Shown here: in pieces, positions 7,701-16,051 of the stretch
Layout: every line of letters starts with the position of its first letter
How positions within the stretch are numbered: position 1 is the first letter of the stretch
Source of the DNA: Lachnospiraceae bacterium
Lineage (GTDB): Bacteria > Bacillota_A > Clostridia > Lachnospirales > Lachnospiraceae
Reading direction: 5' to 3'
Assembly (NCBI GenBank): GCA_017516285.1
Contig: JAFXDD010000031.1
Coordinates: 1 to 24,799, forward strand
DNA length: 24,799 bases
Position numbers and translations under genes: made by a program
The notes under the pieces: generated by a model
Told to the model about the DNA's origin: nothing
Databases searched by the model: none
Seen by the model: the letters and a program-made list of their open reading frames with translations, nothing else

Positions 7701-8381
7701 ATGTCCCTGATTTATGTTGTAGAGGATGACATTAATATTTCTGAAATTGAAACTTTTGCATTAAGAAATGTTGGCTATGATGTAGAAAGCTTTGGAACTG
7801 CCAGAGCTTTCTATCAGGCCTTAAAGGAAAGGCATCCTGATTTAATTTTATTAGATATTATGCTTCCTGATGAGGATGGCTTAAGTATTATCGGTAATAT
7901 TCGTCGGAATGCAGTAACGAAGGCTATACCTGTCATTATGGTAACGGCCAAAAGCAGTGAGTTAGACAAGGTAAAGGGTTTGGATGCGGGAGCAGACGAT
8001 TATATGACCAAACCTTTTGGAGTTATGGAGTTGATTTCACGTGTGAAGGCGCTTTTGCGCAGGTTGCATATTGGAGATGGTGAGTCAAAGATTTTATCCC
8101 TAGGCTGTGTGTCTTTGGATAAGGATAAGCATTCTGTATACGTGGAGGATGCACCTGTGGAGCTGACCTTTAAAGAATATGAGCTTTTACAGCTGTTGCT
8201 GTCCAATGCAGGAATTGTTACTACCAGAGAGCGTATTTTAGAAAAGGTCTGGGGAACGGATTTTGAAGGGGAGAGCAGAACATTGGATATGCACATAAAG
8301 ACGCTGAGACAAAAGCTTGGTAATGCAGGCAGTATGATTAAAACGGTCAGAAATGTCGGCTATTTTATGAACGAGGATTAG
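7701..8381 (+). CDS. phoB: PhoB/PhoP-type response regulator
   Basis: A 226-residue OmpR/PhoB-class regulator. The receiver domain has acidic residues E8-D9-D10, phospho-acceptor D52 (LLDIMLP), T82 and K104 (TKPFG). The C-terminal winged helix includes LTFKEYELLQLLLSNAG, TRERILEKVWG and RTLDMHIKTLRQKLG. It should be phosphorylated by the adjacent kinase and activate phosphate genes through the TTTACA boxes seen before pstS and the cotransporter. It starts 17 bases after the cotransporter gene, with AAAGGAAG upstream, and is followed 4 bases after its stop codon by the kinase. Assignment to the phosphate system rests on context and the boxes. Confidence 0.9.
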   Translation: MSLIYVVEDDINISEIETFALRNVGYDVESFGTARAFYQALKERHPDLILLDIMLPDEDGLSIIGNIRRNAVTKAIPVIMVTAKSSELDKVKGLDAGADDYMTKPFGVMELISRVKALLRRLHIGDGESKILSLGCVSLDKDKHSVYVEDAPVELTFKEYELLQLLLSNAGIVTTRERILEKVWGTDFEGESRTLDMHIKTLRQKLGNAGSMIKTVRNVGYFMNED

Positions 8382-8385
8382 AGCT

Positions 8386-9747
8386 ATGAAAAAGAATATT
8401 CAAAAGCAATTTATGGTAATTACAACATTGGCGATTGCTTCCACTCTTATTCTCATTAGTATATTATGTTATGATTTATTTCGTGCGCAGGTCTTTGAGG
8501 AGCTAAGGACTTTTGCGCACGTTGTGTTATATACCAAAGGGAATGATGCAGAGGATATCAAAAATTTTGCCGATAATTATATGTCAGGAGAAGACAGAGA
8601 TATCCGTATCACATTAATAGACAGTACCGGAAAGGTGCTGATGGACAGTGAGGCGGATGCTATGGACATGGAGAACCATGGCAGCAGAGAAGAAGTGCTA
8701 AAGGCATTGGAAAGTGGAACAGGAACGAGCGTACGTACTTCTGATACCATGCAGAAATCTTCTTATTATGTGGCAGTTAAGGTGAACGACAATCATATTC
8801 TGCGTGTCAGCACCAGTAGCAGCAGCTTATATGACATATTTTTAAAGGCGGTTCCATTGGTGATTGTGGTGGCATTGTTTCTCTGGATTCTTTGTATGTC
8901 CTTAGCCCATGTCCTTACAACCAGTATTATTAAGCCGATTAAAAGTATGGCGGAGAACATCAGTAATAAGGAAGCCGTGTATGTATATGAGGAGCTGTAT
9001 CCGATTATAGACACCATAAGAGCCCAGCATGAAGATATTCTGGAATCTGCCAAGATGCGTCAGGAATTTACTGCCAATGTCAGTCATGAGCTAAAAACGC
9101 CTTTAACCTCTATATCCGGTTACTCCGAGCTGATTGAGGCAGGCATGGCAAATGAAGAGGACACCAGACGTTTTGCCGGTGAAATTCACAAAAATGCAAA
9201 TCGTCTGCTTTCGTTGATTAATGATACCTTAGAGCTTTCCAAGCTGGATACTTTGGATGATGAGGTACAGATAGAAGCAGTGAATTTATATGAGATGGCC
9301 GTGACCTGTGCAGATATGTTAAAGTTGAATGCGGCCAAGAGGGGGATTACAATCCGGGTGGAAGGTACACCGGCCTTTGTGTCCGGCAGCAGGCAGATGT
9401 TGGAAGAGGTAGTATATAACCTTTGTGATAATGCTATCCGCTATAATAAAGATAACGGATATGTAACCCTGCGCGTCCAAGATAAAGAGGACAGGGTAGT
9501 GCTTCAGGTAAAAGATACCGGTATCGGCATACCAAAGGAACATCAGAACCGTGTATTTGAACGTTTTTACAGAGTCGATAAGAGCAGGTCTAAATCTACC
9601 GGAGGTACAGGTCTGGGACTTGCTATTGTTAAACATATTGTAGCTATTCACGGAGCCAGTCTGGAGCTGGAAAGTGAAGTGGATGTAGGATCCAGTATTA
9701 CGATTACTTTTCTGAAGAATGCCAAAAAAGAAATTCAGTCAGACTGA
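8386..9747 (+). CDS. phoR: PhoR-type sensor histidine kinase
   Basis: A 453-residue membrane kinase. It has a first membrane helix (about 11-30), an extracytoplasmic sensor region (about 35-150, with ITLIDSTGKVLMDSE as in Cache/PAS-like folds), and a second helix (about 153-176). A short linker follows, then HisKA with NVSHELKTPLTS (phospho-acceptor H234), then the ATPase domain with N-box NLCDNAIRYN (about 345-354), G1 DTGIGIP and G2 GGTGLGL. The HAMP linker is short and degenerate. It has no strong ribosome binding site and follows phoB after 4 bases, suggesting coupled translation. Without the phosphate neighbours it would be called only an EnvZ/PhoR-class kinase. Confidence 0.88.
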   Translation: MKKNIQKQFMVITTLAIASTLILISILCYDLFRAQVFEELRTFAHVVLYTKGNDAEDIKNFADNYMSGEDRDIRITLIDSTGKVLMDSEADAMDMENHGSREEVLKALESGTGTSVRTSDTMQKSSYYVAVKVNDNHILRVSTSSSSLYDIFLKAVPLVIVVALFLWILCMSLAHVLTTSIIKPIKSMAENISNKEAVYVYEELYPIIDTIRAQHEDILESAKMRQEFTANVSHELKTPLTSISGYSELIEAGMANEEDTRRFAGEIHKNANRLLSLINDTLELSKLDTLDDEVQIEAVNLYEMAVTCADMLKLNAAKRGITIRVEGTPAFVSGSRQMLEEVVYNLCDNAIRYNKDNGYVTLRVQDKEDRVVLQVKDTGIGIPKEHQNRVFERFYRVDKSRSKSTGGTGLGLAIVKHIVAIHGASLELESEVDVGSSITITFLKNAKKEIQSD

Positions 9748-9799
9748 ATTTTATAGTGTTTATTTCGACAATTTTATACAAAAAGTTTGGTGAAATTAA

Positions 9800-9825
9800 A
9801 AAGACGATATAACGTCTTACTTTTT
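9800..9825 (+). terminator. Terminator after phoR
   Basis: AAGACG (9801-9806) pairs with CGTCTT (9813-9818) around the loop ATATAA, followed by ACTTTTT. The 6-base stem is short, so termination may be partial. It would close the phosphate operon. Confidence 0.55.
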
Positions 9826-9872
9826 GAAAGCTATTTTATAGAATGAACCCATCAAAAAGATGGAGGAAAACT

Positions 9873-10187
9873 ATGAATAGCTTTTTTTATTTGAAAGAAG
9901 CGCCAATGACAAACATGCAAGGTACATGCAAGAAGACCGGGGCGAATGAGCCTTATATGGAGGAAACCTGGGAGAGGATAGTAAAGCGTATTTTATATTT
10001 GTGCAGAATAAAAAATATAGGCATTAACACGTTGGCGTTCCGTGCCGGGCTTACACCTTCTACCTTAAAGAGTATTCTTTATGGCAAAAGTAAAAATCCC
10101 GGTATTGTTACCATCAGGCATATTTGTGATGGCTTAGGCGTTAGTCTGGAAGAATTCTTTCACAGCAGGCTGTTTATGGAATGGTAG
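9873..10187 (+). CDS. Small XRE-type helix-turn-helix regulator
   Basis: A 104-residue protein with a C-terminal Cro/C1-type DNA-binding domain: IVKRILYLCRIKNIGINTLAFRAGLTPSTLKSILYGKSKNPGIVTIRHICDGLGVSLEEFF is the visible fold in pieces, with INTLAFRAGLTPSTLKSIL as the helix-turn-helix. The N-terminal 35 residues have no recognisable motif. I chose the ATG at 9873 because GGAGG (9862-9866) lies 6 bases before it; an in-frame ATG at 9843 lacks a site. The next gene, an ECF-like sigma factor, begins one or four bases after the stop, so the two are almost certainly co-expressed. Regulated genes are unknown. Confidence 0.75.
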   Translation: MNSFFYLKEAPMTNMQGTCKKTGANEPYMEETWERIVKRILYLCRIKNIGINTLAFRAGLTPSTLKSILYGKSKNPGIVTIRHICDGLGVSLEEFFHSRLFMEW

Positions 10188-10191
10188 CGTG

Positions 10192-10677
10192 ATGGTGGAT
10201 TTTGAATGGTTTTATCGAAACACAAAGGCGATTGTCTATCAGTATTTATATCAGCATATGCAAGATTCTTCTGAAACGGAGGATATTGCTCAGGAGGCAT
10301 ATTTGTTGGCATTTGAGCAGTGGGATACCTTAAAGGAACATCCAAATCCTTTGGGTTGGCTGATGCTTACCATCAGAAATTTGAGAAAAGGCTATTACAG
10401 GCACGTATATAATCGTATGGATAGCCTGGAGGACAGCCAGTATAAGGATATTCCTTACATAGAGCCTGCATATAATATGCTGGTTATGGAGGATATGCTG
10501 GAAAGTATATACAAGAAAAAAGAAAAGCTTATTGCAAAAAGATATTTTCTGGATGGAGATAATATTGAAGAGCTGTCGGCTGATTTTGGTATCAGTGAGA
10601 AAAATTTTCGCACCAGATTGTATCGTATGCGTAAAAGATTGAAATCTTATATTGAATCCAGCAAAAAGGTGTGGTAG
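10192..10677 (+). CDS. ECF-like RNA polymerase sigma factor
   Basis: About 161 residues with the two domains of group 4 sigma factors. Region 2 contains SSETEDIAQEAYLLAFEQWDTL and PLGWLMLTIRNL, and region 4 contains EELSADFGISEKNFRTRLYRMRKRLKSYI as the helix-turn-helix. Start is ATG 10192 or GTG 10189; neither has a clear ribosome binding site, so translation is probably coupled to the XRE gene just upstream. No anti-sigma or membrane protein follows, which is unusual for this class; the XRE protein may be the partner or control. Target promoter and stimulus are unknown. Confidence 0.75.
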   Translation: MVDFEWFYRNTKAIVYQYLYQHMQDSSETEDIAQEAYLLAFEQWDTLKEHPNPLGWLMLTIRNLRKGYYRHVYNRMDSLEDSQYKDIPYIEPAYNMLVMEDMLESIYKKKEKLIAKRYFLDGDNIEELSADFGISEKNFRTRLYRMRKRLKSYIESSKKVW

Positions 10678-10711
10678 GATTTTAGTAAGCTTATGAAGAA
10701 TGGAGCATTTT

Positions 10712-11419
10712 ATGAAGGAACAATTTATTCGAACAGCAATGCTTTTCGGTGAGGAAGCAGTTGAAAATTTGCAGACGAAAAGAGTAATCGTATTTGGCGT
10801 TGGCGGCGTGGGCGGTCATGTAGTGGAAGTACTGGTAAGGAGCGGTGTAGGGGCTATTGATTTGGTAGACCATGATACCGTGGCTCTGTCTAATCTCAAC
10901 AGACAGCTTATTGCTACCCATGATACATTGGGCCAAAAAAAGATAGAAGTGATGAAGAAGCGTATCTTAAGTATACAGCCGGATTGTCAGGTAACCTTGT
11001 GGGACACTTTTTATTTGCCTGAGGAAAGCGGGAGATTTCCTTTTTCAGAGTATGATTATATTGTAGATGCTATTGATACGGTTACAGCCAAAATAGACCT
11101 GGTGCTGCAGGCACGGGCACATAACGTGCCTATTATCAGCAGCATGGGAACCGGTAATAAGCTGGACCCTACGAAGCTGACCGTGGCAGACATTTATCAG
11201 ACAAGCGTCTGTCCTTTGGCCAAGGTTATGCGCAGAGAGCTGAAAAAGCGCGGTGTAGAAAAGTTAAAGGTGGTGTATTCTACGGAGGAGGCACGGACGC
11301 CTATTGCAGGACTTGTAACGGAGGTTACTCGTAAAGCCACTCCCGCTAGTAATGCCTTTGTACCGGCCTCAGCTGGCCTTTTAATAGGCAGCGAGGTGGT
11401 GAAGGATTTAATAAGATAA
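10712..11419 (+). CDS. tcdA: tRNA threonylcarbamoyladenosine dehydratase (TcdA/CsdL), ThiF/E1 family
   Basis: A 235-residue E1-like enzyme that uses ATP to convert t6A37 of ANN-decoding tRNAs to cyclic ct6A. Visible are the glycine-rich nucleotide loop GVGGVGG (29-35), the acidic/Asn segment DLVDHDTVALSNLNRQ, DAIDTV, SSMGTGNKLDP and SVCPLAKVMRRELKKRGV with a conserved cysteine. These are the TcdA/YgdL signatures rather than ThiF or MoeB. I chose ATG 10712 because GGAG (10702-10705) lies 6 bases upstream; an in-frame ATG at 10700 overlaps that site. The gene is a little shorter than the E. coli protein at its C-terminus. It may be read with the sigma factor gene 34 bases upstream. Confidence 0.9.
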   Translation: MKEQFIRTAMLFGEEAVENLQTKRVIVFGVGGVGGHVVEVLVRSGVGAIDLVDHDTVALSNLNRQLIATHDTLGQKKIEVMKKRILSIQPDCQVTLWDTFYLPEESGRFPFSEYDYIVDAIDTVTAKIDLVLQARAHNVPIISSMGTGNKLDPTKLTVADIYQTSVCPLAKVMRRELKKRGVEKLKVVYSTEEARTPIAGLVTEVTRKATPASNAFVPASAGLLIGSEVVKDLIR

Positions 11420-11422
11420 AGA

Positions 11423-11452
11423 AAGGACCTGCTAAGACGGAAGCAGGTCCTT
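11423..11452 (-). terminator. Terminator between tcdA and rpsT, likely bidirectional
   Basis: An 11-base perfect stem, AAGGACCTGCT (11423-11433) with AGCAGGTCCTT (11442-11452), has an 8-base loop. On the minus strand the stem continues into TTCTTTATC, serving rpsT. On the plus strand it continues into TTAAAAG, a poorer tail, but the strong stem may still stop tcdA transcripts. Confidence 0.8.
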
Positions 11453-11470
11453 AAAAGTTGATCTTATAAA

Positions 11471-11734
11471 TTAAGCCATTGCGTTTACAGCTTTAGCGAT
11501 AGCACTTACTTTACGAGCAGCATTGTTCTTGTGGTATACACCTTTAGATGCAGCCTTCTCGATTACAGCTGTAGCTTCAACTAATGCAGCATTTGCTAAA
11601 GCCTTGTCACCAGCTTCAACAGCAGCGTATACTTTCTTAATCGCTGTCTTTACGCCGGACTTGATTGCTTTGTTTCTCTCGTTTTTAGTCTTTGTAACTA
11701 AGATACGTTTCTTTGCAGATTTAATGTTAGCCAA
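11471..11734 (-). CDS. rpsT: Small ribosomal subunit protein S20
   Basis: An 87-residue S20 beginning (M)[20 protein letters not shown], with the basic helical composition and the [15 protein letters not shown]-terminal part of the family. It binds the 16S rRNA in the 30S body. The initiation codon is TTG (11734-11732): GGGAGG (11748-11743) is placed 8 bases before it. A GTG at 11743 overlaps that site and would add residues absent from S20. A UUG start is also known for E. coli rpsT, where it takes part in autogenous control. The gene is divergent from gpr, as in many Firmicutes, and has its own promoter and terminator. Confidence 0.93.
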   Translation of the reverse strand: MANIKSAKKRILVTKTKNERNKAIKSGVKTAIKKVYAAVEAGDKALANAALVEATAVIEKAASKGVYHKNNAARKVSAIAKAVNAMA

Positions 11735-11819
11735 GACGAACACCTCCCTAATATATTTTATCTATTTTGTCTCATGTTTATATCCATCAGACACGGGCGA
11801 TGGCTAAACACACTTGTAT

Positions 11820-11848
11820 ATTGTAAAATTTCTCCACCGATTTGTCAA
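11820..11848 (-). promoter_or_regulatory. rpsT promoter
   Basis: On the minus strand, TTGACA (11848-11843) is followed by a 17-base spacer and TACAAT (11825-11820), a near-consensus housekeeping promoter. The transcript would begin near 11813 and carry a leader of about 80 bases with a small hairpin CCATC/GATGG (plus-strand span 11784-11803). Confidence 0.85.
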
Positions 11849-11904
11849 TACATAATTTGCATTTTTTTTGGAAAAATATAAAATAAAAAAACAGGAGGAA
11901 CGCT

Positions 11905-12825
11905 GTGGAAGGACAGTATGAAGTACGAACAGACCTGGCACTGGAGGCCAGTGAAAGCTTAAAAACCAGGGAAGGGCATTTGAATGGTGTTTCTGTAGAG
12001 GAAAAAAAGGTGCCGGAGGTAGATGCAGTCATTACCAAGGTACAGATTGAAACCAAAAATGCTGCCAAAAGAATGGGAAAGCCGGTAGGAACCTATATTA
12101 CCATGGAGGTACCGGGACTTGCAGAGGATGATACGGGCTTTCACGATAAAATCAGTAAGCTTTTGGCCGAGCAGATCAGAGAGCTTTTGGGGCAGGAGGA
12201 AAAGCTGGAAGAAAAAAGCATTATGATAGTGGGGCTGGGAAACCGGGCCGTCACGGCAGATGCTCTGGGACCCAAGGTTATTGATCATTTATCCGTTACC
12301 AGACATATTTTAAATACCTATGGTAAGGAGGCATATACCAAGGCAGTGCCAAGTATCAGTGCTATGGAGCCGGGCGTAATGGCAAAGACAGGGATAGAGA
12401 CCTCTGAAATGGTAGCCGGGGTAGTAAAAAACACCAATCCGGATTGTTTGATCGTGATTGATGCGCTGGCTGCAAGAAGCACAAAAAGGCTTTATACAAC
12501 CATTCAAATCAGTAATACCGGCATTTCACCGGGCAGTGGTGTGGGCAATCACCGAAATGCTATTAATGAAGAGGTGATGGGAGTACCGGTATTGGCTATA
12601 GGAATTCCAACTGTGGTGGATGCCGCTACAATAGTGGGGGATGCTTGTGAGGCCTGGTGGCATGAGTCTTTAAAGGAGCCGGGGCCATTTCCGGAAGAGG
12701 TGCGAAAATATTTCCGGGACTTGAAAAATATGTATGTTACTACAAAGGAAATTGATGAAATTGTGGAATGCATCAGTTATACGGTGTCGGAAGCACTTAA
12801 CAGCGCACTTCATGGGACAATCTGA
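11905..12825 (+). CDS. gpr: Germination protease GPR
   Basis: A 306-residue aspartic-type endopeptidase that degrades small acid-soluble spore proteins during germination. The start is GTG 11905 with AGGAGG (11892-11897) upstream. The N-terminus contains YEVRTDLALEA, the self-cleavage region of the zymogen that resembles the site in SASP substrates. Conserved aspartates expected in the active site are D119 (VTADALGPK) and D186 (LIVIDALAARS). Length is close to that of Clostridia homologues. It is followed 48 bases later by spoIIP, a classic pairing. Expression in the forespore under SigG/SigF is expected, but I found no convincing matching promoter. The gene indicates an endospore-forming lineage. 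Confidence 0.95.
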   Translation: MEGQYEVRTDLALEASESLKTREGHLNGVSVEEKKVPEVDAVITKVQIETKNAAKRMGKPVGTYITMEVPGLAEDDTGFHDKISKLLAEQIRELLGQEEKLEEKSIMIVGLGNRAVTADALGPKVIDHLSVTRHILNTYGKEAYTKAVPSISAMEPGVMAKTGIETSEMVAGVVKNTNPDCLIVIDALAARSTKRLYTTIQISNTGISPGSGVGNHRNAINEEVMGVPVLAIGIPTVVDAATIVGDACEAWWHESLKEPGPFPEEVRKYFRDLKNMYVTTKEIDEIVECISYTVSEALNSALHGTI

Positions 12826-12873
12826 TATCATAGTTTGTTCTTTTACGGCATATACTTCACAGGGAGGTGTGCC

Positions 12874-14154
12874 ATGGAACGAAGATACAGAGAGACTACA
12901 TTAAAGAGAAAGCAGCTGGAGACAAGGCTTATAGCAGCCGGTTTGGTGTGTTTATTTGTAGGACGTTTACTATTCGGCACACCGGTGGGATTTTTTAAGA
13001 GCGTAGTAGGCGTCGGTACAAATTTTATGCGTCCTGCTATTTTTAAGTATCAGGAAAACAACAGCGAGACGTTGGAGGTTCCTTTTTTGGTCAGATGGCT
13101 GGCACCTCAGATTTTTGCGTATACATGGCAGGAGGAGGTGCCTGCCTTTGCTGTGATAGAGGTGGTAAGAAAGGAGCCGGAGTCAAAGGAGCCTGTGGAC
13201 GAGATAATAACGCAGGAGCAGACAGCAGGCATTACACCAATCAAATTAGTGGTTTCACAGGAACAGGAATTGTCACTGATGCAGGAAAATTTGTACGTAC
13301 ATGCCGGCGAGGATGATTTTACACCGGCAGGTCTGCCAAATCCTTTTACCGGGGAAATAGATACGGTGCTGCAGACGGATAACCGGTTGATGCTTCACAA
13401 TTATGATTTTACACAATATGCAGACACTACACAGTTGATTAAGGATTTTTATATTGTAGATGCTTCTACAAAGGCTGACCCGGGACTGCTTAATATCGAT
13501 GCTTTAATGGGATATGACTGTACTATTGACAAAAATGCAGAAGGACCGCAGATATTGGTCTATCATAGTCATTCCCAGGAAGGTTTTGCAGATTCTATAG
13601 AGGGAGATGTGAGTACCACTATTGTAGGTGCCGGGGCGAAGTTAGCAAGGCTTTTGGAAGAAGAATATGGGTTTGATGTGCTGCATCATACCGGTGTATA
13701 TGATGTACCAAGCAGAGATGATGCCTATAGTAAGGCGTTGCCGGCTGTAGAAACAGTACTCCGGGAAAATCCTTCCATCCAGGTAGTCATTGACTTGCAC
13801 AGGGATGCAGTGGCGGAAGGTACCAAGCTGGTTACTAACATAGATGGCAAGAATTATGCCAGATTTATGTTTTTTAATGGCATATGCAGAAGCACAAATG
13901 GTCCTATTACATACTTAAATAATCCATATTTGCAGGAAAATATGGCCTTTTCTTTTCAGTCTCAGGTGGTGGCGGAGAGTTATTTTCCGGGCATTACCCG
14001 TAAGATTTATTTAAAGGCGTGGCGTTACAATATGCATTTAAAGCCTCGTAATATGCTGATTGAGCTGGGGGCACAGACTAATACAGTAGAGGAAGTCATG
14101 AATACGGTTGAAATACTTGCTTTCACATTAAATGAAGTACTTAGTAGACAATAA
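12874..14154 (+). CDS. spoIIP: Stage II sporulation protein P, peptidoglycan amidase/endopeptidase
   Basis: A 426-residue membrane-anchored cell wall hydrolase of the forespore engulfment (SpoIID-SpoIIM-SpoIIP) complex. It has an N-terminal basic part, one membrane helix (about 19-36, LIAAGLVCLFVGRLLFG), a variable linker and the SpoIIP catalytic domain. That domain shows ILVYHSHSQEGF, VIDLHRDA and LIELGAQTNTVEE, supplying the histidine and glutamate ligands expected for the zinc site. I chose ATG 12874 because GGGAGGTG lies 4-5 bases upstream; an in-frame ATG at 12835 has no site. It sits between gpr and lepA as in Bacillus. The promoter for lepA lies across its stop codon. Confidence 0.93.
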   Translation: MERRYRETTLKRKQLETRLIAAGLVCLFVGRLLFGTPVGFFKSVVGVGTNFMRPAIFKYQENNSETLEVPFLVRWLAPQIFAYTWQEEVPAFAVIEVVRKEPESKEPVDEIITQEQTAGITPIKLVVSQEQELSLMQENLYVHAGEDDFTPAGLPNPFTGEIDTVLQTDNRLMLHNYDFTQYADTTQLIKDFYIVDASTKADPGLLNIDALMGYDCTIDKNAEGPQILVYHSHSQEGFADSIEGDVSTTIVGAGAKLARLLEEEYGFDVLHHTGVYDVPSRDDAYSKALPAVETVLRENPSIQVVIDLHRDAVAEGTKLVTNIDGKNYARFMFFNGICRSTNGPITYLNNPYLQENMAFSFQSQVVAESYFPGITRKIYLKAWRYNMHLKPRNMLIELGAQTNTVEEVMNTVEILAFTLNEVLSRQ

Positions 14155-14173
14155 AGGATTTTTTTGGTACAAT
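14145..14173 (+). promoter_or_regulatory. lepA promoter across the spoIIP stop codon
   Basis: TAGACA (14145-14150), a 17-base spacer and TACAAT (14168-14173). It would begin transcription near 14180, separating constitutive lepA-hemW expression from the sporulation genes upstream, and supports the lepA start at 14239 rather than 14182. Confidence 0.65.
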
Positions 14174-14238
14174 AGATAATCATGAGCTTGTATAAAGTAA
14201 AACTTGCTCAAAATGAAGCTACAAATGGAGAAATGCGT

Positions 14239-16050
14239 ATGTCACACATGGATCAAAGTAAAATTAGAAATTTTTGTATTGTTGCACATATCGACCACGG
14301 GAAATCTACCTTGGCCGACAGAATTATAGAGCATACCGGGCTTTTGACCAGCCGTGAGATGCAGGCTCAGGTTCTGGATAATATGGAGCTTGAGCGTGAA
14401 AGAGGAATTACTATTAAGGCCCAGGCCTGTCGTATCGTATATAAGGCTCAGGATGGAGAGGAATATGTTTTTAACCTTATAGATACCCCGGGGCATGTAG
14501 ACTTTAATTACGAGGTCAGTCGTTCTCTGGCAGCCTGTGACGGGGCTATTCTGGTAGTAGATGCGGCTCAGGGGATTGAAGCACAGACCCTTGCCAATGT
14601 ATATCTGGCACTTGACCATGATTTAGATGTATTTCCGGTTATTAATAAGATTGATTTACCAAGTGCTGATCCTGACAGGGTAAAGGAAGAGATTGAGGAT
14701 GTGATAGGCTTAGAGGCTCATGATGCCCCCCTTATCAGCGCCAAGAATGGTATCAACATCGAAGAAGTATTGGAGCAGGTGGTGACCAAGATACCGGCGC
14801 CCCACGGAGACCCCAAGGCGCCTTTACAGGCCCTGATTTTTGACTCCGTATATGATTCTTATAAGGGCGTTATTGTCTTTATCAGAGTAAAGGAAGGCTG
14901 TGTCCGTAAGGGCACCCCTATTCGTATGATGGCTACCGGTGCCAAGGCGGAGGTAGTAGAGGTTGGGTACTTTGGTGCCGGACAGTTTATTCCTTGTGAA
15001 GAATTATCAGCCGGAATGGTAGGTTATATCACTGCCTCTATCAAGAATGTAAAGGATACTGCGGTTGGTGATACCGTAACCAATGACAAGCAGCCTTGCA
15101 GTGAGCCCCTTCCGGGTTACAAGAAGGTCAACTCCATGGTTTATTGCGGTATGTATCCGGCAGATGGCGCCAAGTACCCGGATTTAAGGGATGCCCTGGA
15201 GAAGCTTCAGTTAAATGATGCTTCTTTAAATTACGAGCCCGAGACCTCTATCGCACTGGGCTTTGGATTCCGATGCGGTTTCCTTGGTTTGTTGCATTTG
15301 GAAATTATTCAGGAGCGTTTAGAACGCGAATATAATCTTGATTTAGTTACTACCGCACCAGGTGTAGTTTATCGTGTGCATAAAACAGACGGTACCATGA
15401 TTGAACTGACTAATCCATCTAATTTACCGGATCCTTCGGAGATTGCTTATATGGAGGAGCCGATTGTCAGTGCAGAGATTATGGTAACCACGGAGTTTAT
15501 CGGCTCTATTATGCAGCTTTGTCAGGAACGAAGAGGCCGTTATATCAGTACGGATTATATTGAGGCCAACCGTGCAGTGCTTAAGTATGATTTGCCGTTA
15601 AATGAGATTATTTATGACTTTTTCGATGCCTTAAAGAGCAGGTCCCGCGGCTATGCTTCCTTCGACTATGATCTTAAGGGGTATGAAGAAAGCCAGCTTG
15701 TAAAGTTAGATATTCTGGTCAACAAAGAGGAAGTGGATGCGCTGAGCTTTATCGTACATGCCCAGACTGCTTATGAGCGTGGGCGTAAAATGTGTGAGAA
15801 GCTAAAGGAGGAAATTCCGAGACATTTGTTTGAAATACCAATTCAGGCTGCTGTGGGTGGCAAGGTCATTGCCAGAGAGACCGTGCGTGCTATGCGTAAG
15901 GACGTGCTAGCGAAGTGTTATGGCGGCGATATTACCCGAAAGAAGAAGCTTCTTGAAAAGCAAAAGGAAGGTAAGAAGCGTATGCGCCAGGTGGGTAATG
16001 TTGAGATTCCGCAGAAGGCCTTTATGAGTGTTTTGAAGTTGGATGAATAA
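14239..16050 (+). CDS. lepA: Elongation factor 4 (back-translocating GTPase LepA)
   Basis: A 603-residue translational GTPase that acts on stalled or mis-translocated ribosomes. The G1 loop is AHIDHGKST, the G2/G3 elements are RGITIKAQ and DTPGHVDF, and the G4 motif is NKIDLP. EF-G-like domains and the LepA-specific C-terminal domain follow, ending [24 protein letters not shown] in style (KKRMRQVG visible). I chose ATG 14239 with GGAG (14227-14230) upstream, matching the usual LepA N-terminus; the ATG at 14182 has no site and would sit at the predicted transcript start. It is directly followed by hemW. Confidence 0.95.
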   Translation: MSHMDQSKIRNFCIVAHIDHGKSTLADRIIEHTGLLTSREMQAQVLDNMELERERGITIKAQACRIVYKAQDGEEYVFNLIDTPGHVDFNYEVSRSLAACDGAILVVDAAQGIEAQTLANVYLALDHDLDVFPVINKIDLPSADPDRVKEEIEDVIGLEAHDAPLISAKNGINIEEVLEQVVTKIPAPHGDPKAPLQALIFDSVYDSYKGVIVFIRVKEGCVRKGTPIRMMATGAKAEVVEVGYFGAGQFIPCEELSAGMVGYITASIKNVKDTAVGDTVTNDKQPCSEPLPGYKKVNSMVYCGMYPADGAKYPDLRDALEKLQLNDASLNYEPETSIALGFGFRCGFLGLLHLEIIQERLEREYNLDLVTTAPGVVYRVHKTDGTMIELTNPSNLPDPSEIAYMEEPIVSAEIMVTTEFIGSIMQLCQERRGRYISTDYIEANRAVLKYDLPLNEIIYDFFDALKSRSRGYASFDYDLKGYEESQLVKLDILVNKEEVDALSFIVHAQTAYERGRKMCEKLKEEIPRHLFEIPIQAAVGGKVIARETVRAMRKDVLAKCYGGDITRKKKLLEKQKEGKKRMRQVGNVEIPQKAFMSVLKLDE

Positions 16051-16051
16051 T

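Noticed and set aside
11855..11900. SigG/SigF-type promoter before gpr
   Set aside because: GCATT at 11859 and an A/T-rich -10-like stretch are present, but the spacing puts the start in the ribosome binding site; not convincing.
12824..12855. Forespore promoter before spoIIP
   Set aside because: GATAT (12824) and CATATAC (12849) look suggestive, but the 20-base gap is too long for the SigF/SigG consensus.
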